In this document: piece after piece, positions 50,968 through 59,797 of the stretch
How the letters are laid out: each line of letters begins with the position of its first letter
How positions within the stretch are numbered: the first letter of the stretch is position 1
Source: Pseudonocardia sp. 73-21
GTDB taxonomy: Bacteria > Actinomycetota > Actinomycetes > Mycobacteriales > Pseudonocardiaceae
Direction of reading: 5' to 3'
DNA length: 64,000 nucleotides
NCBI RefSeq assembly: GCF_001899645.1
Contig: NZ_MKVV01000024.1
Coordinates: 57,016-121,015, forward strand
Made by a program: the position numbers and the translations under genes
Notes under the pieces: model-generated
What the model was told of the DNA's origin: nothing
The model's database searches: none
Seen by the model: only the letters and a program-made list of their open reading frames with translations

Positions 50968-53064
50968 ATGAGTCTCCCTGTCCTGTCCGGCGCGGAGTCA
51001 CCGACGCGTCCGCCGGCCCCGCCCAACCGCTGGCTGCGCGTGGTGCTCCCGGCGCTGGTCCTGGTGGGCTGGCTGGTGATCGGAGCGTTCGGCGGGCCGT
51101 ACCAGGGCAAGCTCGCTGACGTCCAGTCCAACGACAGCTCGTCGTTCCTCCCCGCCGACGCGGAGGCCACGCGGGCCGCCGAGGCCCAGCTCGCGTTCAC
51201 CGACGAGCAGGCGATCCCCGCGATCGTCGTCTTCGAACGGCCCGGCGGGCTCACCTCCGCCGACCTCGCCGCGATCACCACGCGGGTGACGGCGATCGGC
51301 ACGCTCCCCGGGCTGTCCGGCCGGTCCTCGCCGGCGATCCCGTCGGCCGACGGGGCGGCGGCGCAGGTCGTCGTCGCGATCCCGGCCCAGTTCCGCGACC
51401 GGCTGACCGAGGTGGTGACCGACCTGCGTTCCACCCTCGCCGAGGGGTTGCCGGCGGGCCTCACGGTCCAGGTCGCCGGCCCCGCCGGCCTGCTCGGAGA
51501 CCTCGTCACCGCCTTCAGCGGCATCGACGGGCTGCTCCTGATCGTCGCCGGTGGCGTCGTCGCGCTGATCCTGCTGCTGGTCTACCGCAGCCCGCTGCTG
51601 CCCGTGCTGGTGCTGCTCTCGGCCGTGCTCGCGCTCTCGCTCGCCGTGCTCGTCGTCTACTGGCTGGCGGCGAACGATCTGATCGCGCTGAGCGGCCAGA
51701 CCCAGGGGATCCTGTTCATCCTGGTGGTGGGCGCGGCCACGGACTACGCGCTGCTGCTGGTGTCCCGGTTCCGGGAGGAGCTCCTGCGCCACGAGTCCAC
51801 GTGGATGGCGATGCGCGCGGCCTACCGTGCCGCGATCGAGCCGATCCTGGCCTCCGCGGGAACGGTCGTGCTCGGCCTGCTGTGCCTGCTGCTGTCCGGT
51901 CTGAACTCCAACCGCGGCCTCGGCCCGGTCGCGGCCATCGGCATCGTGGCGTCGGTACTGGCCGTGCTCACCTTCCTGCCCGCGGCCCTGCTCCTGACCG
52001 GCCGCGGAGCGTTCTGGCCGTTCCGTCCGAGGGTCGGCGCCGCCGCCGGACGTCCGGGCCTCTGGGCGCGGATCGCCGAAACGGTCGGGCGGCGGCCGCG
52101 GGCGATCTGGGTCGGCACCGCGATCGTCCTGCTCGGTGCGGCCGCCCTGGTCCCGCAGTTCCGCGCGTCCGGCGTGGCGCAGTCGGACTTCTTCGTGAAC
52201 AAGTCCGCGGTGGAGTCCGTCCAGGGCCAGGACACGCTGGGCCGGCACTTCCCGGGCGGCACCGGTGCGCCTGCAGTGATCATCACGGCGGCCTCCACCG
52301 AGGACGCCGTGATCGCGGCGGCCCGTGGTGTCGAGGGCGTGTCCGACGTCCGGCGCGGCTCGGACCGGGTCGTCGACGGGCGGGTCGAGCTGAACGCCGT
52401 GCTCGCCGACGCGCCCGACAGCGAGGCGGCCGTGGCGGCCGTTCGGTCGTTGCGCGAGGCGGTCCGCGCGGTTCCGGGAGCGGACCCGCTGGTCGGCGGC
52501 ATCACCGCCACCCAGCTCGACACGCAGGACACCGCGGCGCGCGATCTCCGGGTGGTCATCCCCGCGGTCCTGCTCGTGGTCTTCATCGTGCTGGCGCTGC
52601 TGCTGCGTGCGCTCGTGGCGCCGCTGCTGCTCATCGCGACGGTCGTACTGTCGTTCGCCGCGACGCTCGGGATCGGCTCCCTCGTCTTCAACGACCTGCT
52701 CGACCTGCCCGGCGCCGACCCGAGCGTCCCGCTGTTCGCGTTCGTCTTCCTCGTCGCGCTCGGCGTCGACTACAACATCTTCCTGATGAGCCGGGTGCGG
52801 GAGGAGGCCGTGCGGCACGGGACCCGCGCCGGCGTGCTGACGGGGCTCTCGGTGACCGGTGGCGTGATCACCTCCGCCGGCGTGGTGCTGGCGGCGACGT
52901 TCGCGGCGCTCGCCGTGATCCCGATCCTGTTCCTGCTGCAGATCGCGATCCTGGTGGCCTTCGGGGTGCTGCTCGACGCGCTGGTCGTGCGGACGTTGCT
53001 GGTCCCGGCCCTGTCCCTGGACGTCGGCCGGAGGATCTGGTGGCCGTCGAAGGTGGCTAGGTAG
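50968..53064 (+). CDS. MMPL-family RND transporter
   Basis: A 698-residue membrane protein with the RND/MmpL layout: helix 1 (LRVVLPALVLVGWLVIGAFG), an extracytoplasmic domain of about 150 residues, helices 2-6, and a second half repeating this. Diagnostic segments are FILVVGAATDYALLLVSRFR in the first half and FLVALGVDYNIFLMSRVREE in the second, with the proton-relay Asp-Tyr pairs. It probably exports lipids or drugs using proton flow; substrate unknown. It has no MmpS partner. Its TAG overlaps the end of the convergent phosphotransferase gene by 8 nt. Confidence 0.93.
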   Translation: MSLPVLSGAESPTRPPAPPNRWLRVVLPALVLVGWLVIGAFGGPYQGKLADVQSNDSSSFLPADAEATRAAEAQLAFTDEQAIPAIVVFERPGGLTSADLAAITTRVTAIGTLPGLSGRSSPAIPSADGAAAQVVVAIPAQFRDRLTEVVTDLRSTLAEGLPAGLTVQVAGPAGLLGDLVTAFSGIDGLLLIVAGGVVALILLLVYRSPLLPVLVLLSAVLALSLAVLVVYWLAANDLIALSGQTQGILFILVVGAATDYALLLVSRFREELLRHESTWMAMRAAYRAAIEPILASAGTVVLGLLCLLLSGLNSNRGLGPVAAIGIVASVLAVLTFLPAALLLTGRGAFWPFRPRVGAAAGRPGLWARIAETVGRRPRAIWVGTAIVLLGAAALVPQFRASGVAQSDFFVNKSAVESVQGQDTLGRHFPGGTGAPAVIITAASTEDAVIAAARGVEGVSDVRRGSDRVVDGRVELNAVLADAPDSEAAVAAVRSLREAVRAVPGADPLVGGITATQLDTQDTAARDLRVVIPAVLLVVFIVLALLLRALVAPLLLIATVVLSFAATLGIGSLVFNDLLDLPGADPSVPLFAFVFLVALGVDYNIFLMSRVREEAVRHGTRAGVLTGLSVTGGVITSAGVVLAATFAALAVIPILFLLQIAILVAFGVLLDALVVRTLLVPALSLDVGRRIWWPSKVAR

Positions 53065-53845
53065 CCAGCACCGCCCGGATCGCGTCGGTGTTGTGCTCCA
53101 TCCACGCATCCGTGCGGCGGGCGCGTTCCGCGGCGTCGGGGGTCCAGTAGGCGGCGAAGCCGGGCACGCCGTCACGCGCGCCCTCGGCCACGATGGTCAC
53201 CATCCAGTCGTGCGCTTCGCGCAGGGCGGTGACCAGCAGTTCGCGGCCCTGCTCGTCGAGCCCGTAGGCGTCGACGAGGATGCGCAGCCGTTCCAGGCCG
53301 CGGCCCCGCCGGACGTCGGACACGTCCGAGGGCGAGCGCAGCGGGGCCCAGAGCCGGGCGGCGGTCGCCAGGTCCCACACGGGGGAGCCGGGGGCGGCGA
53401 GGTCGAAGTCGATCAGGGCGACGGCGCGGCCGTCGCGGAACACGACGTTGTCGAGGTTGGGGTCGTTGTGGGCGATCCCGCCGCCCCGGAACGCCGCCGG
53501 CGTCGGGTGCGACCACGTGTGCGGTGCGGGATCGAAGCCCGCCACGGCGTCGTGGAAGCGGCGCAGCAGCTCACCGGTGCTGCGCAGGGCGTCGTCGGTG
53601 AGACCCCAGTCCGGCAGCGGCACGGTCACCGCGTCGCCCGGCATGTAGGTGAGCACCTCGCGCCCGGCGTCGTCGATGCCGAGCACGCGCGGGGCGCCGT
53701 CGAACCCGACGTCCTCGAGATGGCGCAGCAGCGCGTGGGTGGCCGCGCTGGTCGGTCGCATCGGCCGCCGGACCGTGTCGCCCACGCGGTGCACGCGGCC
53801 GCGGTTGGCGGTGCCGCCGAGCAGCGGGACCTCGGACGCCGTCAC
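53057..53845 (-). CDS. APH-family phosphotransferase
   Basis: A 262-residue kinase-like protein of the aminoglycoside phosphotransferase (APH/choline kinase) fold. The catalytic loop is GGGIAHNDPNLDNVVFRDGR near residue 148 (HxDxxxxN with the D-N pair) and the metal-binding aspartate is in AVALIDFDLAAPGSPVWDLA. It lacks antibiotic-specific features. The GTG at 53845 overlaps the SorC regulator stop as GTGA, so it belongs to the polyol locus and may phosphorylate a sugar or polyol; that is inference from context. Confidence 0.85.
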   Translation of the reverse strand: MTASEVPLLGGTANRGRVHRVGDTVRRPMRPTSAATHALLRHLEDVGFDGAPRVLGIDDAGREVLTYMPGDAVTVPLPDWGLTDDALRSTGELLRRFHDAVAGFDPAPHTWSHPTPAAFRGGGIAHNDPNLDNVVFRDGRAVALIDFDLAAPGSPVWDLATAARLWAPLRSPSDVSDVRRGRGLERLRILVDAYGLDEQGRELLVTALREAHDWMVTIVAEGARDGVPGFAAYWTPDAAERARRTDAWMEHNTDAIRAVLAT

Positions 53846-54798
53846 CGCGGTGCCGCGGCGATCAGGGCGGTGGCCATCGTGGAGTGGGTGACCAGGCTGT
53901 CGACCAGCCCGCCGCGCACCGCCGCCTGCACCGCCTGCACCTTCGCCGTGCCGTACACGATCCCGATCACCTCGGGTACGGCCCGCATCTGCTCCGCGGT
54001 GATGCCGATCATCCGCTCGGTCAGGTCGGCGGGCACCGCGTCGCCGTGGACGTCGAGCAGCACGCCCGACACGTCGGCGCACACGCCCCGCCGCGCCAGG
54101 TCGGCGCGTTCGGCCTCGCCCGTGGCGTCGTAGAGCGTGGACTGCTCCGGCTCCCACGCCCCCACGCCCGCGACGGCCTTGGTCACCGACCCGATGAGGG
54201 AGAACGCCCGCTCCACCTCCGGCTGCCGGCGCAGCGCCCGCGCCGTGGTCGCGTCGGGCACCGCCATCGGGGCGTAGAAGAAGTAGGCCGGCCCGCCGGA
54301 CACCCGGGCGACCTCCCGCACCAGCTCGATCGAGCTGTCGTCCACGCCCGGCCGGGCCAGCGCTCCGGTCAGCTGCACGACCGGCACGGTCGCCAGTTCG
54401 CGCAGGGCCGTGGCCATCGCGCTGACCGACCGCGCCCACGACAGACCCAGCACGTCGTCGGGGGTGACGATCTCGGTGAGCAGCTCGGCCGCCGCGGCGC
54501 CGAGGTGCTCGCGCAGGGCCGTCGGGTGCTCGTCGGGGGTGTCGGTGACGACGCAGTGCGCCAGGCCGAGCGCCTCCATCAGCCGCCCGGACAGCTCGAC
54601 GTCGACCACGCCGGGGTGCCCGATCTCGATGCGGACGAGCCCGCTGCTGCGCGCGTCGTCGAGGAGGCGGGCGACCTTGAACCGGCTGAGCGAGAACTCC
54701 TCCGCTATCTCGATCTTGGAGCGGCCGTCGATGTAGTAGCGGCGGGCGACGGAGGCGGTGAGGACGAGCTGCGCCGGCCCGCGTGCCGGTGTCGCCAT
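53842..54798 (-). CDS. SorC/DeoR-type sugar-binding transcriptional regulator
   Basis: A 318-residue regulator. The N-terminal helix-turn-helix (about residues 14-60; ARRYYIDGRSKIEIAEEFSL, SRFKVARLLDDAR) is followed by the SorC effector domain (VVQLTGALARPGVDDSSIEL, AYFFYAPMAVPDATTARAL, GVGAWEPEQSTLYDATGEAE, EVIGIVYGTAKVQAVQAAV). SorC proteins bind phosphorylated sugars or polyols. GGAGGA precedes the ATG. It diverges from the ABC transporter across an intergenic region with two identical palindromes and probably controls both sides. Confidence 0.93.
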   Translation of the reverse strand: MATPARGPAQLVLTASVARRYYIDGRSKIEIAEEFSLSRFKVARLLDDARSSGLVRIEIGHPGVVDVELSGRLMEALGLAHCVVTDTPDEHPTALREHLGAAAAELLTEIVTPDDVLGLSWARSVSAMATALRELATVPVVQLTGALARPGVDDSSIELVREVARVSGGPAYFFYAPMAVPDATTARALRRQPEVERAFSLIGSVTKAVAGVGAWEPEQSTLYDATGEAERADLARRGVCADVSGVLLDVHGDAVPADLTERMIGITAEQMRAVPEVIGIVYGTAKVQAVQAAVRGGLVDSLVTHSTMATALIAAAPR

Positions 54799-54808
54799 GC
54801 GTCCTCCT

Positions 54809-54820
54809 GCTCATCTGAGC
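54809..54820. promoter_or_regulatory. SorC operator, proximal palindrome
   Basis: GCTCA-TC-TGAGC is a perfect inverted repeat located 11 nt before the regulator gene. An identical 12-mer, followed in both copies by a similar flank (GGTCCC here, AGTCCC there), occurs at 54898-54909, 89 nt away. The paired sites on either side of the promoters suggest cooperative binding or looping. Confidence 0.7.
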
Positions 54821-54848
54821 GGTCCCATGCCCATTCTTGCACAAACCA

Positions 54849-54909
54849 TTGACTCCTGGTGACCGGTGCCACACCCTGATCGTGTGATCAGGGCAGTGCT
54901 CATCTGAGC
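54849..54909 (+). promoter_or_regulatory. Polyol operon promoter region with palindromes
   Basis: TTGACT (54849-54854) is a candidate -35. CCCTGATC-GTGT-GATCAGGG (54874-54893) is a perfect 8-bp-arm palindrome over the expected -10 and start region, and GCTCA-TC-TGAGC (54898-54909) is the second SorC-type site, 18 nt before the binding-protein gene. The first palindrome may belong to a second regulator or to carbon control; neither factor is identified. Confidence 0.6.
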
Positions 54910-54926
54910 AGTCCCGGGAGGGCGCA

Positions 54927-56288
54927 ATGAAGCGGTCGGGGATGGTGGCGGCGGCGCTCGGCATGGTGATGCTGAGCTCGGCCTGCGCGGGATGGGGCGG
55001 AGGCGTCGGAGGCGGCGGGCCCAACAGCATCAACGTGCTGATGGTCAACAACCAGCAGATGATCGACCTGCAGAAGCTCACGGCGGACAACTTCACGAAG
55101 GAGACGGGCATCACCGTCAACTTCACGGTGCTGCCCGAGAACGACGTCCGCGACAAGATCAGCCAGGAGTTCTCCAGCCAGGCCGGCCAGTACGACGTGG
55201 CCACGGTCAGCAACTTCGAGATCCCGATCTACGCGCGCAGCCGCTGGATCGCGCCGCTGGACGACTACATCGCGAAGGATCCGGGGTTCGACCAGGCCGA
55301 CATCCTCAAGCCGATGGTCACCTCGCTCTCCGGCGACGACGGCAAGGTCTACGGCGAGCCGTTCTACGGTGAGTCGTCGTTCCTCATGTACCGCAAGGAC
55401 GTGCTCGCGGCGAAGGGCATCACGATGCCCGCGAAGCCGACCTGGCCCCAGGTGGCCGACATCGCCGCCCAGGTCGACGGCGCGCAGCCGGGCATGAGGG
55501 GTATCTGCCTGCGCGGCCAGCCCGGCTGGGGCCAGGTGTTCGCCCCGCTCACCACGGTGGTCAACACGTTCGGCGGCACCTGGTTCACGAAGGACTGGCA
55601 GGCGCAGGTGAACGCGCCGGAGTTCACCAAGGCCGTGCAGTTCTACGTCGACCTCGTGCGCGCCCACGGCGAGACCGGCGCCCCGCAGGCCGGCTTCACC
55701 GAGTGCCTCAACAACCTCATCCAGGGCAACGTCGCCATGTGGTACGACGCCACGTCGGCCGCGGGCTCGCTCGAGGCGTCCGGCTCCCCGGTGAAGGGCA
55801 AGATCGGTTACGCCCCGGCTCCGGTCGTCGACACGCAGAGCGCCGGCTGGCTCTACGCCTGGTCGTGGGGCATCCAGCAGGCGAGCACGAAGAAGGACAA
55901 CGCCTGGAAGTTCATCTCCTGGGCGTCGGGCAAGGGTTACGAGAACCTCGTGGGCCAGCAGATCGGCTGGTCGAGCGTCCCGGCGGGCAAGCGGGCGTCG
56001 ACCTACGAGAACCCGCAGTACCTGGCCGCGTCCTCCTCGTTCGCCGGTCCGACGAAGGCCGCGATCGAGGCGGCCGACCCGCGTGACCCCGGCGTCCAGC
56101 CGCGGCCCGCGCTGGGCATCCAGTTCGTCGACATCCCGGAGTTCCCGGACCTCGGGACCCAGGTGTCGCAGGAGATCAGCTCGGCGATCGCCGGGCAGAC
56201 GAGCGTGCAGGACGCCCTCGACCGCGGCCAGCAACTGGCCGACGACGTCGCGGAGCGCTACCGCTCGCGCAGCGAAGGGGGGAAGTAG
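54927..56288 (+). CDS. Polyol ABC transporter substrate-binding lipoprotein
   Basis: A 453-residue extracytoplasmic binding protein. The signal ends LSSAC with Cys20 as the lipid anchor. The family-1 sugar-binding fold is evident (MIDLQKLTADNFTKETGITV, YDVATVSNFEIPIYARSRWI, KVYGEPFYGESSFLMYRKDV, GNVAMWYDATSAAGSLEASG, SAGWLYAWSWGIQQASTKKD). These segments match binding proteins of mannitol/sorbitol importers (SmoE-like). GGGAGGG precedes the ATG. It is the first gene of a rightward operon ending in mannitol dehydrogenase. Confidence 0.93.
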   Translation: MKRSGMVAAALGMVMLSSACAGWGGGVGGGGPNSINVLMVNNQQMIDLQKLTADNFTKETGITVNFTVLPENDVRDKISQEFSSQAGQYDVATVSNFEIPIYARSRWIAPLDDYIAKDPGFDQADILKPMVTSLSGDDGKVYGEPFYGESSFLMYRKDVLAAKGITMPAKPTWPQVADIAAQVDGAQPGMRGICLRGQPGWGQVFAPLTTVVNTFGGTWFTKDWQAQVNAPEFTKAVQFYVDLVRAHGETGAPQAGFTECLNNLIQGNVAMWYDATSAAGSLEASGSPVKGKIGYAPAPVVDTQSAGWLYAWSWGIQQASTKKDNAWKFISWASGKGYENLVGQQIGWSSVPAGKRASTYENPQYLAASSSFAGPTKAAIEAADPRDPGVQPRPALGIQFVDIPEFPDLGTQVSQEISSAIAGQTSVQDALDRGQQLADDVAERYRSRSEGGK

Positions 56289-56290
56289 CC

Positions 56291-57223
56291 ATGACCACGA
56301 CAGCCGAACGTCCGGTCGGAACTCCCGCGAACACCGCGTTGCAGCGCACCGGGCAGTGGGCCCGCCGGGCCCCGCTGCTGCCCGCGCTGATCTTCATGAT
56401 CATCGTGACGCAGCTGCCGTTCGTGGGCACGCTGGTCATCTCGTTCATGAACTGGAACGCCTACTACCCCGACGAGCGCGGGTTCGCCGGGTTCGACAAC
56501 TTCGTGCGTGTCCTCACCGACATCAACACCCGCAACGCGATCCTCACGACGATCCTGCTCACGGCGTCGGTGGTGATCATCAGCCTGGTGCTGGGCATGC
56601 TCATCGCGCTGCTGCTGGACCGGGCGTTCCTCGGCCGCGGCATCGTCCGCACGATGATGATCACGCCGTTCCTCGTCGTGCCCGTCGCGGCGGCGCTGCT
56701 GTGGAAGCACGCGCTGTTCAACCCGGAGTACGGCCTGCTCAACGGCGTGCTCACGTGGATCTTCGGGGCGAACGCGCCGCAGCCGGACTGGATCACGGCG
56801 GCCCCGCTGACGTCGGTGATCATCGCCCTGGTGTGGCAGTGGACGCCGTTCATGATGCTGATCCTGCTGGCGGGTCTGCAGGGCAAGCCGCTCGACGTGA
56901 TCGAGGCGGCGCAGATCGACGGCTGCAACAACTGGCAGGTCTTCCGGCACATGACGTTCCCGCACCTGCGTCAGTACCTGGAGCTCGGCGGCCTGCTCGG
57001 GTCGATCTACATCGTGCAGAACTTCGACGCCGTCTTCACGATCACCTCGGGCGGGCTCGGCACCGCCAACCTGCCGTACACGATCTACCAGACCTTCTAC
57101 AACGCGCAGGACTACGGCCGGGCGTCGGCCGCCGGCGTCGTCACCGTGATCGGCACGATCATCATCGCCACGTTCGCCCTGCGGACCGTGTCGTCGCTGT
57201 TCCGCGAGGAGGGTGCTCGATGA
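56291..57223 (+). CDS. Polyol ABC transporter permease 1
   Basis: A 310-residue MalF-type permease with six helices. The EAA loop is VIEAAQIDGCNNWQVFRHMTFPHL near residue 215 (E-A-A-x3-G). ALIFMIIVTQLPFVGTLVIS begins the first helix and FVGTLVISFMNWNAYYPDER follows. It begins 2 nt after the binding-protein stop. Its stop overlaps the start of a 22-codon ORF as ATGA. Confidence 0.94.
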   Translation: MTTTAERPVGTPANTALQRTGQWARRAPLLPALIFMIIVTQLPFVGTLVISFMNWNAYYPDERGFAGFDNFVRVLTDINTRNAILTTILLTASVVIISLVLGMLIALLLDRAFLGRGIVRTMMITPFLVVPVAAALLWKHALFNPEYGLLNGVLTWIFGANAPQPDWITAAPLTSVIIALVWQWTPFMMLILLAGLQGKPLDVIEAAQIDGCNNWQVFRHMTFPHLRQYLELGGLLGSIYIVQNFDAVFTITSGGLGTANLPYTIYQTFYNAQDYGRASAAGVVTVIGTIIIATFALRTVSSLFREEGAR

Positions 57224-57288
57224 TCACGCCATCCACCATCACGGCTGCGGTTCCATCCGCGCCGCCGGTCGAGGAGCACTCGTCATGA
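57220..57288 (+). CDS. 22-residue linker ORF bridging the two permease genes
   Basis: The ORF MITPSTITAAVPSAPPVEEH plus two serines begins in the ATGA that ends permease 1 and ends in the ATGA that starts permease 2. It fills the gap between them exactly, allowing a chain of termination-reinitiation. The peptide is proline-rich and has no recognisable fold, so the act of translation may matter more than the product. GAGGAG near its end is the ribosome site of the next gene. Confidence 0.35.
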   Translation: MITPSTITAAVPSAPPVEEHSS

Positions 57289-58163
57289 CTGCAGCAACCC
57301 TGGAGAAGACCCCGACCGCGACGGCCGACACCGCCGCCCACACCAAGCGCAGGCGGTCCGGGATCGCGCTGGGCGTCATCGCCTGGCTCGTCGGCATCCT
57401 GTTCGTGCTGCCGGTGGTGTGGATGTTCCTCACCTCGTTCCACAGCGAGAACGATGCGGCCACCAACCCGCCGTCGGTGTTCGCCCCGCTCACGCTCGAC
57501 GGTTACGCGAACTTCTTCGGCGGCGGCGCGAGCCCGTGGCCACCGCTGCTGAACTCGATCACCGCGAGCGTGCTCTCGACGGTGCTGGTGCTCATCCTGG
57601 CGATCCCGGCCGCGTACGCGCTGTCGATCAAGCCGGTGCGCAAGTGGACGGACACGCTGTTCTTCTTCCTGTCCACGAAGATGCTGCCGGTGGTGGCCGG
57701 GCTGCTGCCCGTCTACCTGATCGCGCAGGGCATCGGCATGCTGGACAACATCTGGCTGCTGATCATCCTGTACACGTCGATGAACCTGCCGATCGCCGTG
57801 TGGATGATGCGTTCGTTCCTCGCCGAGGTGCCGGGGGAGATCCTCGAGGCCGCGTCGATGGACGGCTGCACGCTGCCGCGGACGCTGCGCACGATCGTCA
57901 TGCCCATCGTGCTGCCGGGCATCGCGGCCACGTCGCTGATCTGCTTCATCTTCAGCTGGAACGAGCTGCTGTTCGCCCGCGTGCTCACCGCGACGGTGGC
58001 CCAGACGGCCCCGGTGTTCCTGACGAGCTTCGTCACCAGTCAGGGGCTGTTCCTGGCCAAGGTGTGCGCGGCCGCGGTGGTCGTGTCGCTCCCGGTGCTC
58101 ATCGCCGGGTTCGCGGCGCAGGACAAGCTGGTGCAGGGGCTGTCCCTGGGGGCCGTCAAGTGA
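57285..58163 (+). CDS. Polyol ABC transporter permease 2
   Basis: A 292-residue MalG-type permease with six helices. The EAA loop is ILEAASMDGCTLPRTLRTIV near residue 185. DTLFFFLSTKMLPVVAGLLP and NIWLLIILYTSMNLPIAVWM are typical of this branch. GAGGAG lies 9 nt before the ATG at 57285. Its stop overlaps the dehydrogenase start (GTGA). No ATPase gene follows, so the importer must borrow one. Confidence 0.94.
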   Translation: MTAATLEKTPTATADTAAHTKRRRSGIALGVIAWLVGILFVLPVVWMFLTSFHSENDAATNPPSVFAPLTLDGYANFFGGGASPWPPLLNSITASVLSTVLVLILAIPAAYALSIKPVRKWTDTLFFFLSTKMLPVVAGLLPVYLIAQGIGMLDNIWLLIILYTSMNLPIAVWMMRSFLAEVPGEILEAASMDGCTLPRTLRTIVMPIVLPGIAATSLICFIFSWNELLFARVLTATVAQTAPVFLTSFVTSQGLFLAKVCAAAVVVSLPVLIAGFAAQDKLVQGLSLGAVK

Positions 58164-59650
58164 CGGCGCTCTCCACCGCCACCCTCTCCTCGCTCGACCC
58201 GTCCGTCGCCGTGCCCGCCTACGACCGGGCCGCGGTGCGGGCGGGGATCGTCCACATCGGCGTCGGTGGCTTCCACCGCGCCCACCAGGCGCTCTACCTC
58301 GACAAGCTGATGAACGCGGGGCAGGGCATGGACTGGGGGATCTGCGGGGTGGGGGTGCTGCCCGGTGACGCCCGGATGCGCGACGCGCTGCAGGCCCAGG
58401 ACTGCCTCTACACGCTCGTGGAGAAGCACCCGGACGGCACGCAGGACGCGCGGGTGGTCGGCTCGATCGTCGAGTTCCTGCTCGCCCCGGACGACCCCGA
58501 GGCGGTGATCGAGAAGATGGCGTCGGAGGAGACCCGGATCGTCTCCCTCACCGTCACCGAGGGCGGCTACAACTTCCACGCCGTCACCGGGGAGTTCGAC
58601 GCCACCGACCCCGGCGTCGTCGCCGACCTGGAGCCGGACGCGGTACCGCGCACCACGTTCGGGCTGGTCACCGAGGCCCTGGCCCGCCGCCGCGACCGGG
58701 GGACCGGTCCGTTCACCATCTTGTCCTGCGACAACATCCAGGGCAACGGAGACGCCGCGCGCCGCAGCTTCACCGCGTTCGCCCGGCTGCGCGGTGAGAA
58801 GTGGGGGGACGAGAAGCTCGGCGAGTGGGTGGAGCAGCACGTCACGTTCCCCAACTGCATGGTCGACCGCATCACCCCCGTCACCACCGACGACGACCGC
58901 GCCGCCATCGCGGAGCGGTTCGGCGTCGAGGACCGGTGGCCCGTGGTGTGCGAGCCGTTCACGCAGTGGGTGCTGGAGGACGCCTTCGTCGCCGGTCGGC
59001 CGCCGGTGGAGGACGCGGGCGCGCAGGTGGTGGCCGACGTCGAACCGTACGAGCTGATGAAGCTGCGACTGCTCAACGCCAGCCACCAGGGCCTGTGCTA
59101 CCTCGGCTACCTCGCCGGGCACCGGTTGGTGCACGACGTGTGCCAGGACCCGTTGTTCGCGCAGTTCCTGCTGTCGTACATGGACCGGGAGGCCACGCCG
59201 AGCCTGCACCCCGTGCCCGGGATCGACCTCGACGCCTACAAGCACGAGCTGATCTCGCGGTTCTCCAACTCCCACGTGCGCGACACCGTGGCCCGGTTGT
59301 GCGCCGAGAGCTCCGACCGCATCCCCAAGTGGCTGCTGCCGGTGGTGCGGCACAACCTGGAACACGGCGGGGAGATCGAGCGCTCGGCCGCGATCGTGGC
59401 GGCGTGGGCGCGCTACGCGGAGGGCGTGGACGAGCAGGGCGGGCCGATCACGATCGTCGACCGGCTCGCCGACACGCTGAAGGCGACGGCGCAGCGGTAC
59501 GCCGAGGACCCGCTGGTGTTCGTCCGCAACGAGGAGCTGTTCGGTGACCTGGCCGACGACACCCGCTTCGCGGAGACCTACCAGCGGCACCTGGCGTCGC
59601 TGCACGAGAAGGGCGCACGGGCGACCCTGGAGGCCCTGGCCACACCCTGA
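58160..59650 (+). CDS. Mannitol dehydrogenase-family polyol oxidoreductase
   Basis: A 496-residue long-chain polyol dehydrogenase. The NAD site is IVHIGVGGFHRAHQALYLDK near residue 27. TVTEGGYN and DNIQGNGDAARRSF are family marks, and the catalytic K-x(4)-N-x(2)-H appears as LMKLRLLNASHQGLCYLGYL near residue 300. It oxidises mannitol to fructose, or arabitol or sorbitol to their ketoses; the exact polyol is unknown. The GTG at 58160 overlaps the permease stop. It is the last gene of the operon, so imported polyol is oxidised directly. Confidence 0.94.
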   Translation: MTALSTATLSSLDPSVAVPAYDRAAVRAGIVHIGVGGFHRAHQALYLDKLMNAGQGMDWGICGVGVLPGDARMRDALQAQDCLYTLVEKHPDGTQDARVVGSIVEFLLAPDDPEAVIEKMASEETRIVSLTVTEGGYNFHAVTGEFDATDPGVVADLEPDAVPRTTFGLVTEALARRRDRGTGPFTILSCDNIQGNGDAARRSFTAFARLRGEKWGDEKLGEWVEQHVTFPNCMVDRITPVTTDDDRAAIAERFGVEDRWPVVCEPFTQWVLEDAFVAGRPPVEDAGAQVVADVEPYELMKLRLLNASHQGLCYLGYLAGHRLVHDVCQDPLFAQFLLSYMDREATPSLHPVPGIDLDAYKHELISRFSNSHVRDTVARLCAESSDRIPKWLLPVVRHNLEHGGEIERSAAIVAAWARYAEGVDEQGGPITIVDRLADTLKATAQRYAEDPLVFVRNEELFGDLADDTRFAETYQRHLASLHEKGARATLEALATP

Positions 59651-59797
59651 CCGGTGCCCCTGAACCTGGCAGACGGCTGACGGTCACCGTCGATTTTCGA
59701 CCCTTCACCGCACGCTTACTCAGGTTGGCAGCAGTCCGTAACGACGACATTCACCCGATCGATGCCTTCCCGAGTACGCGGACGACCTGGAGGGCAC

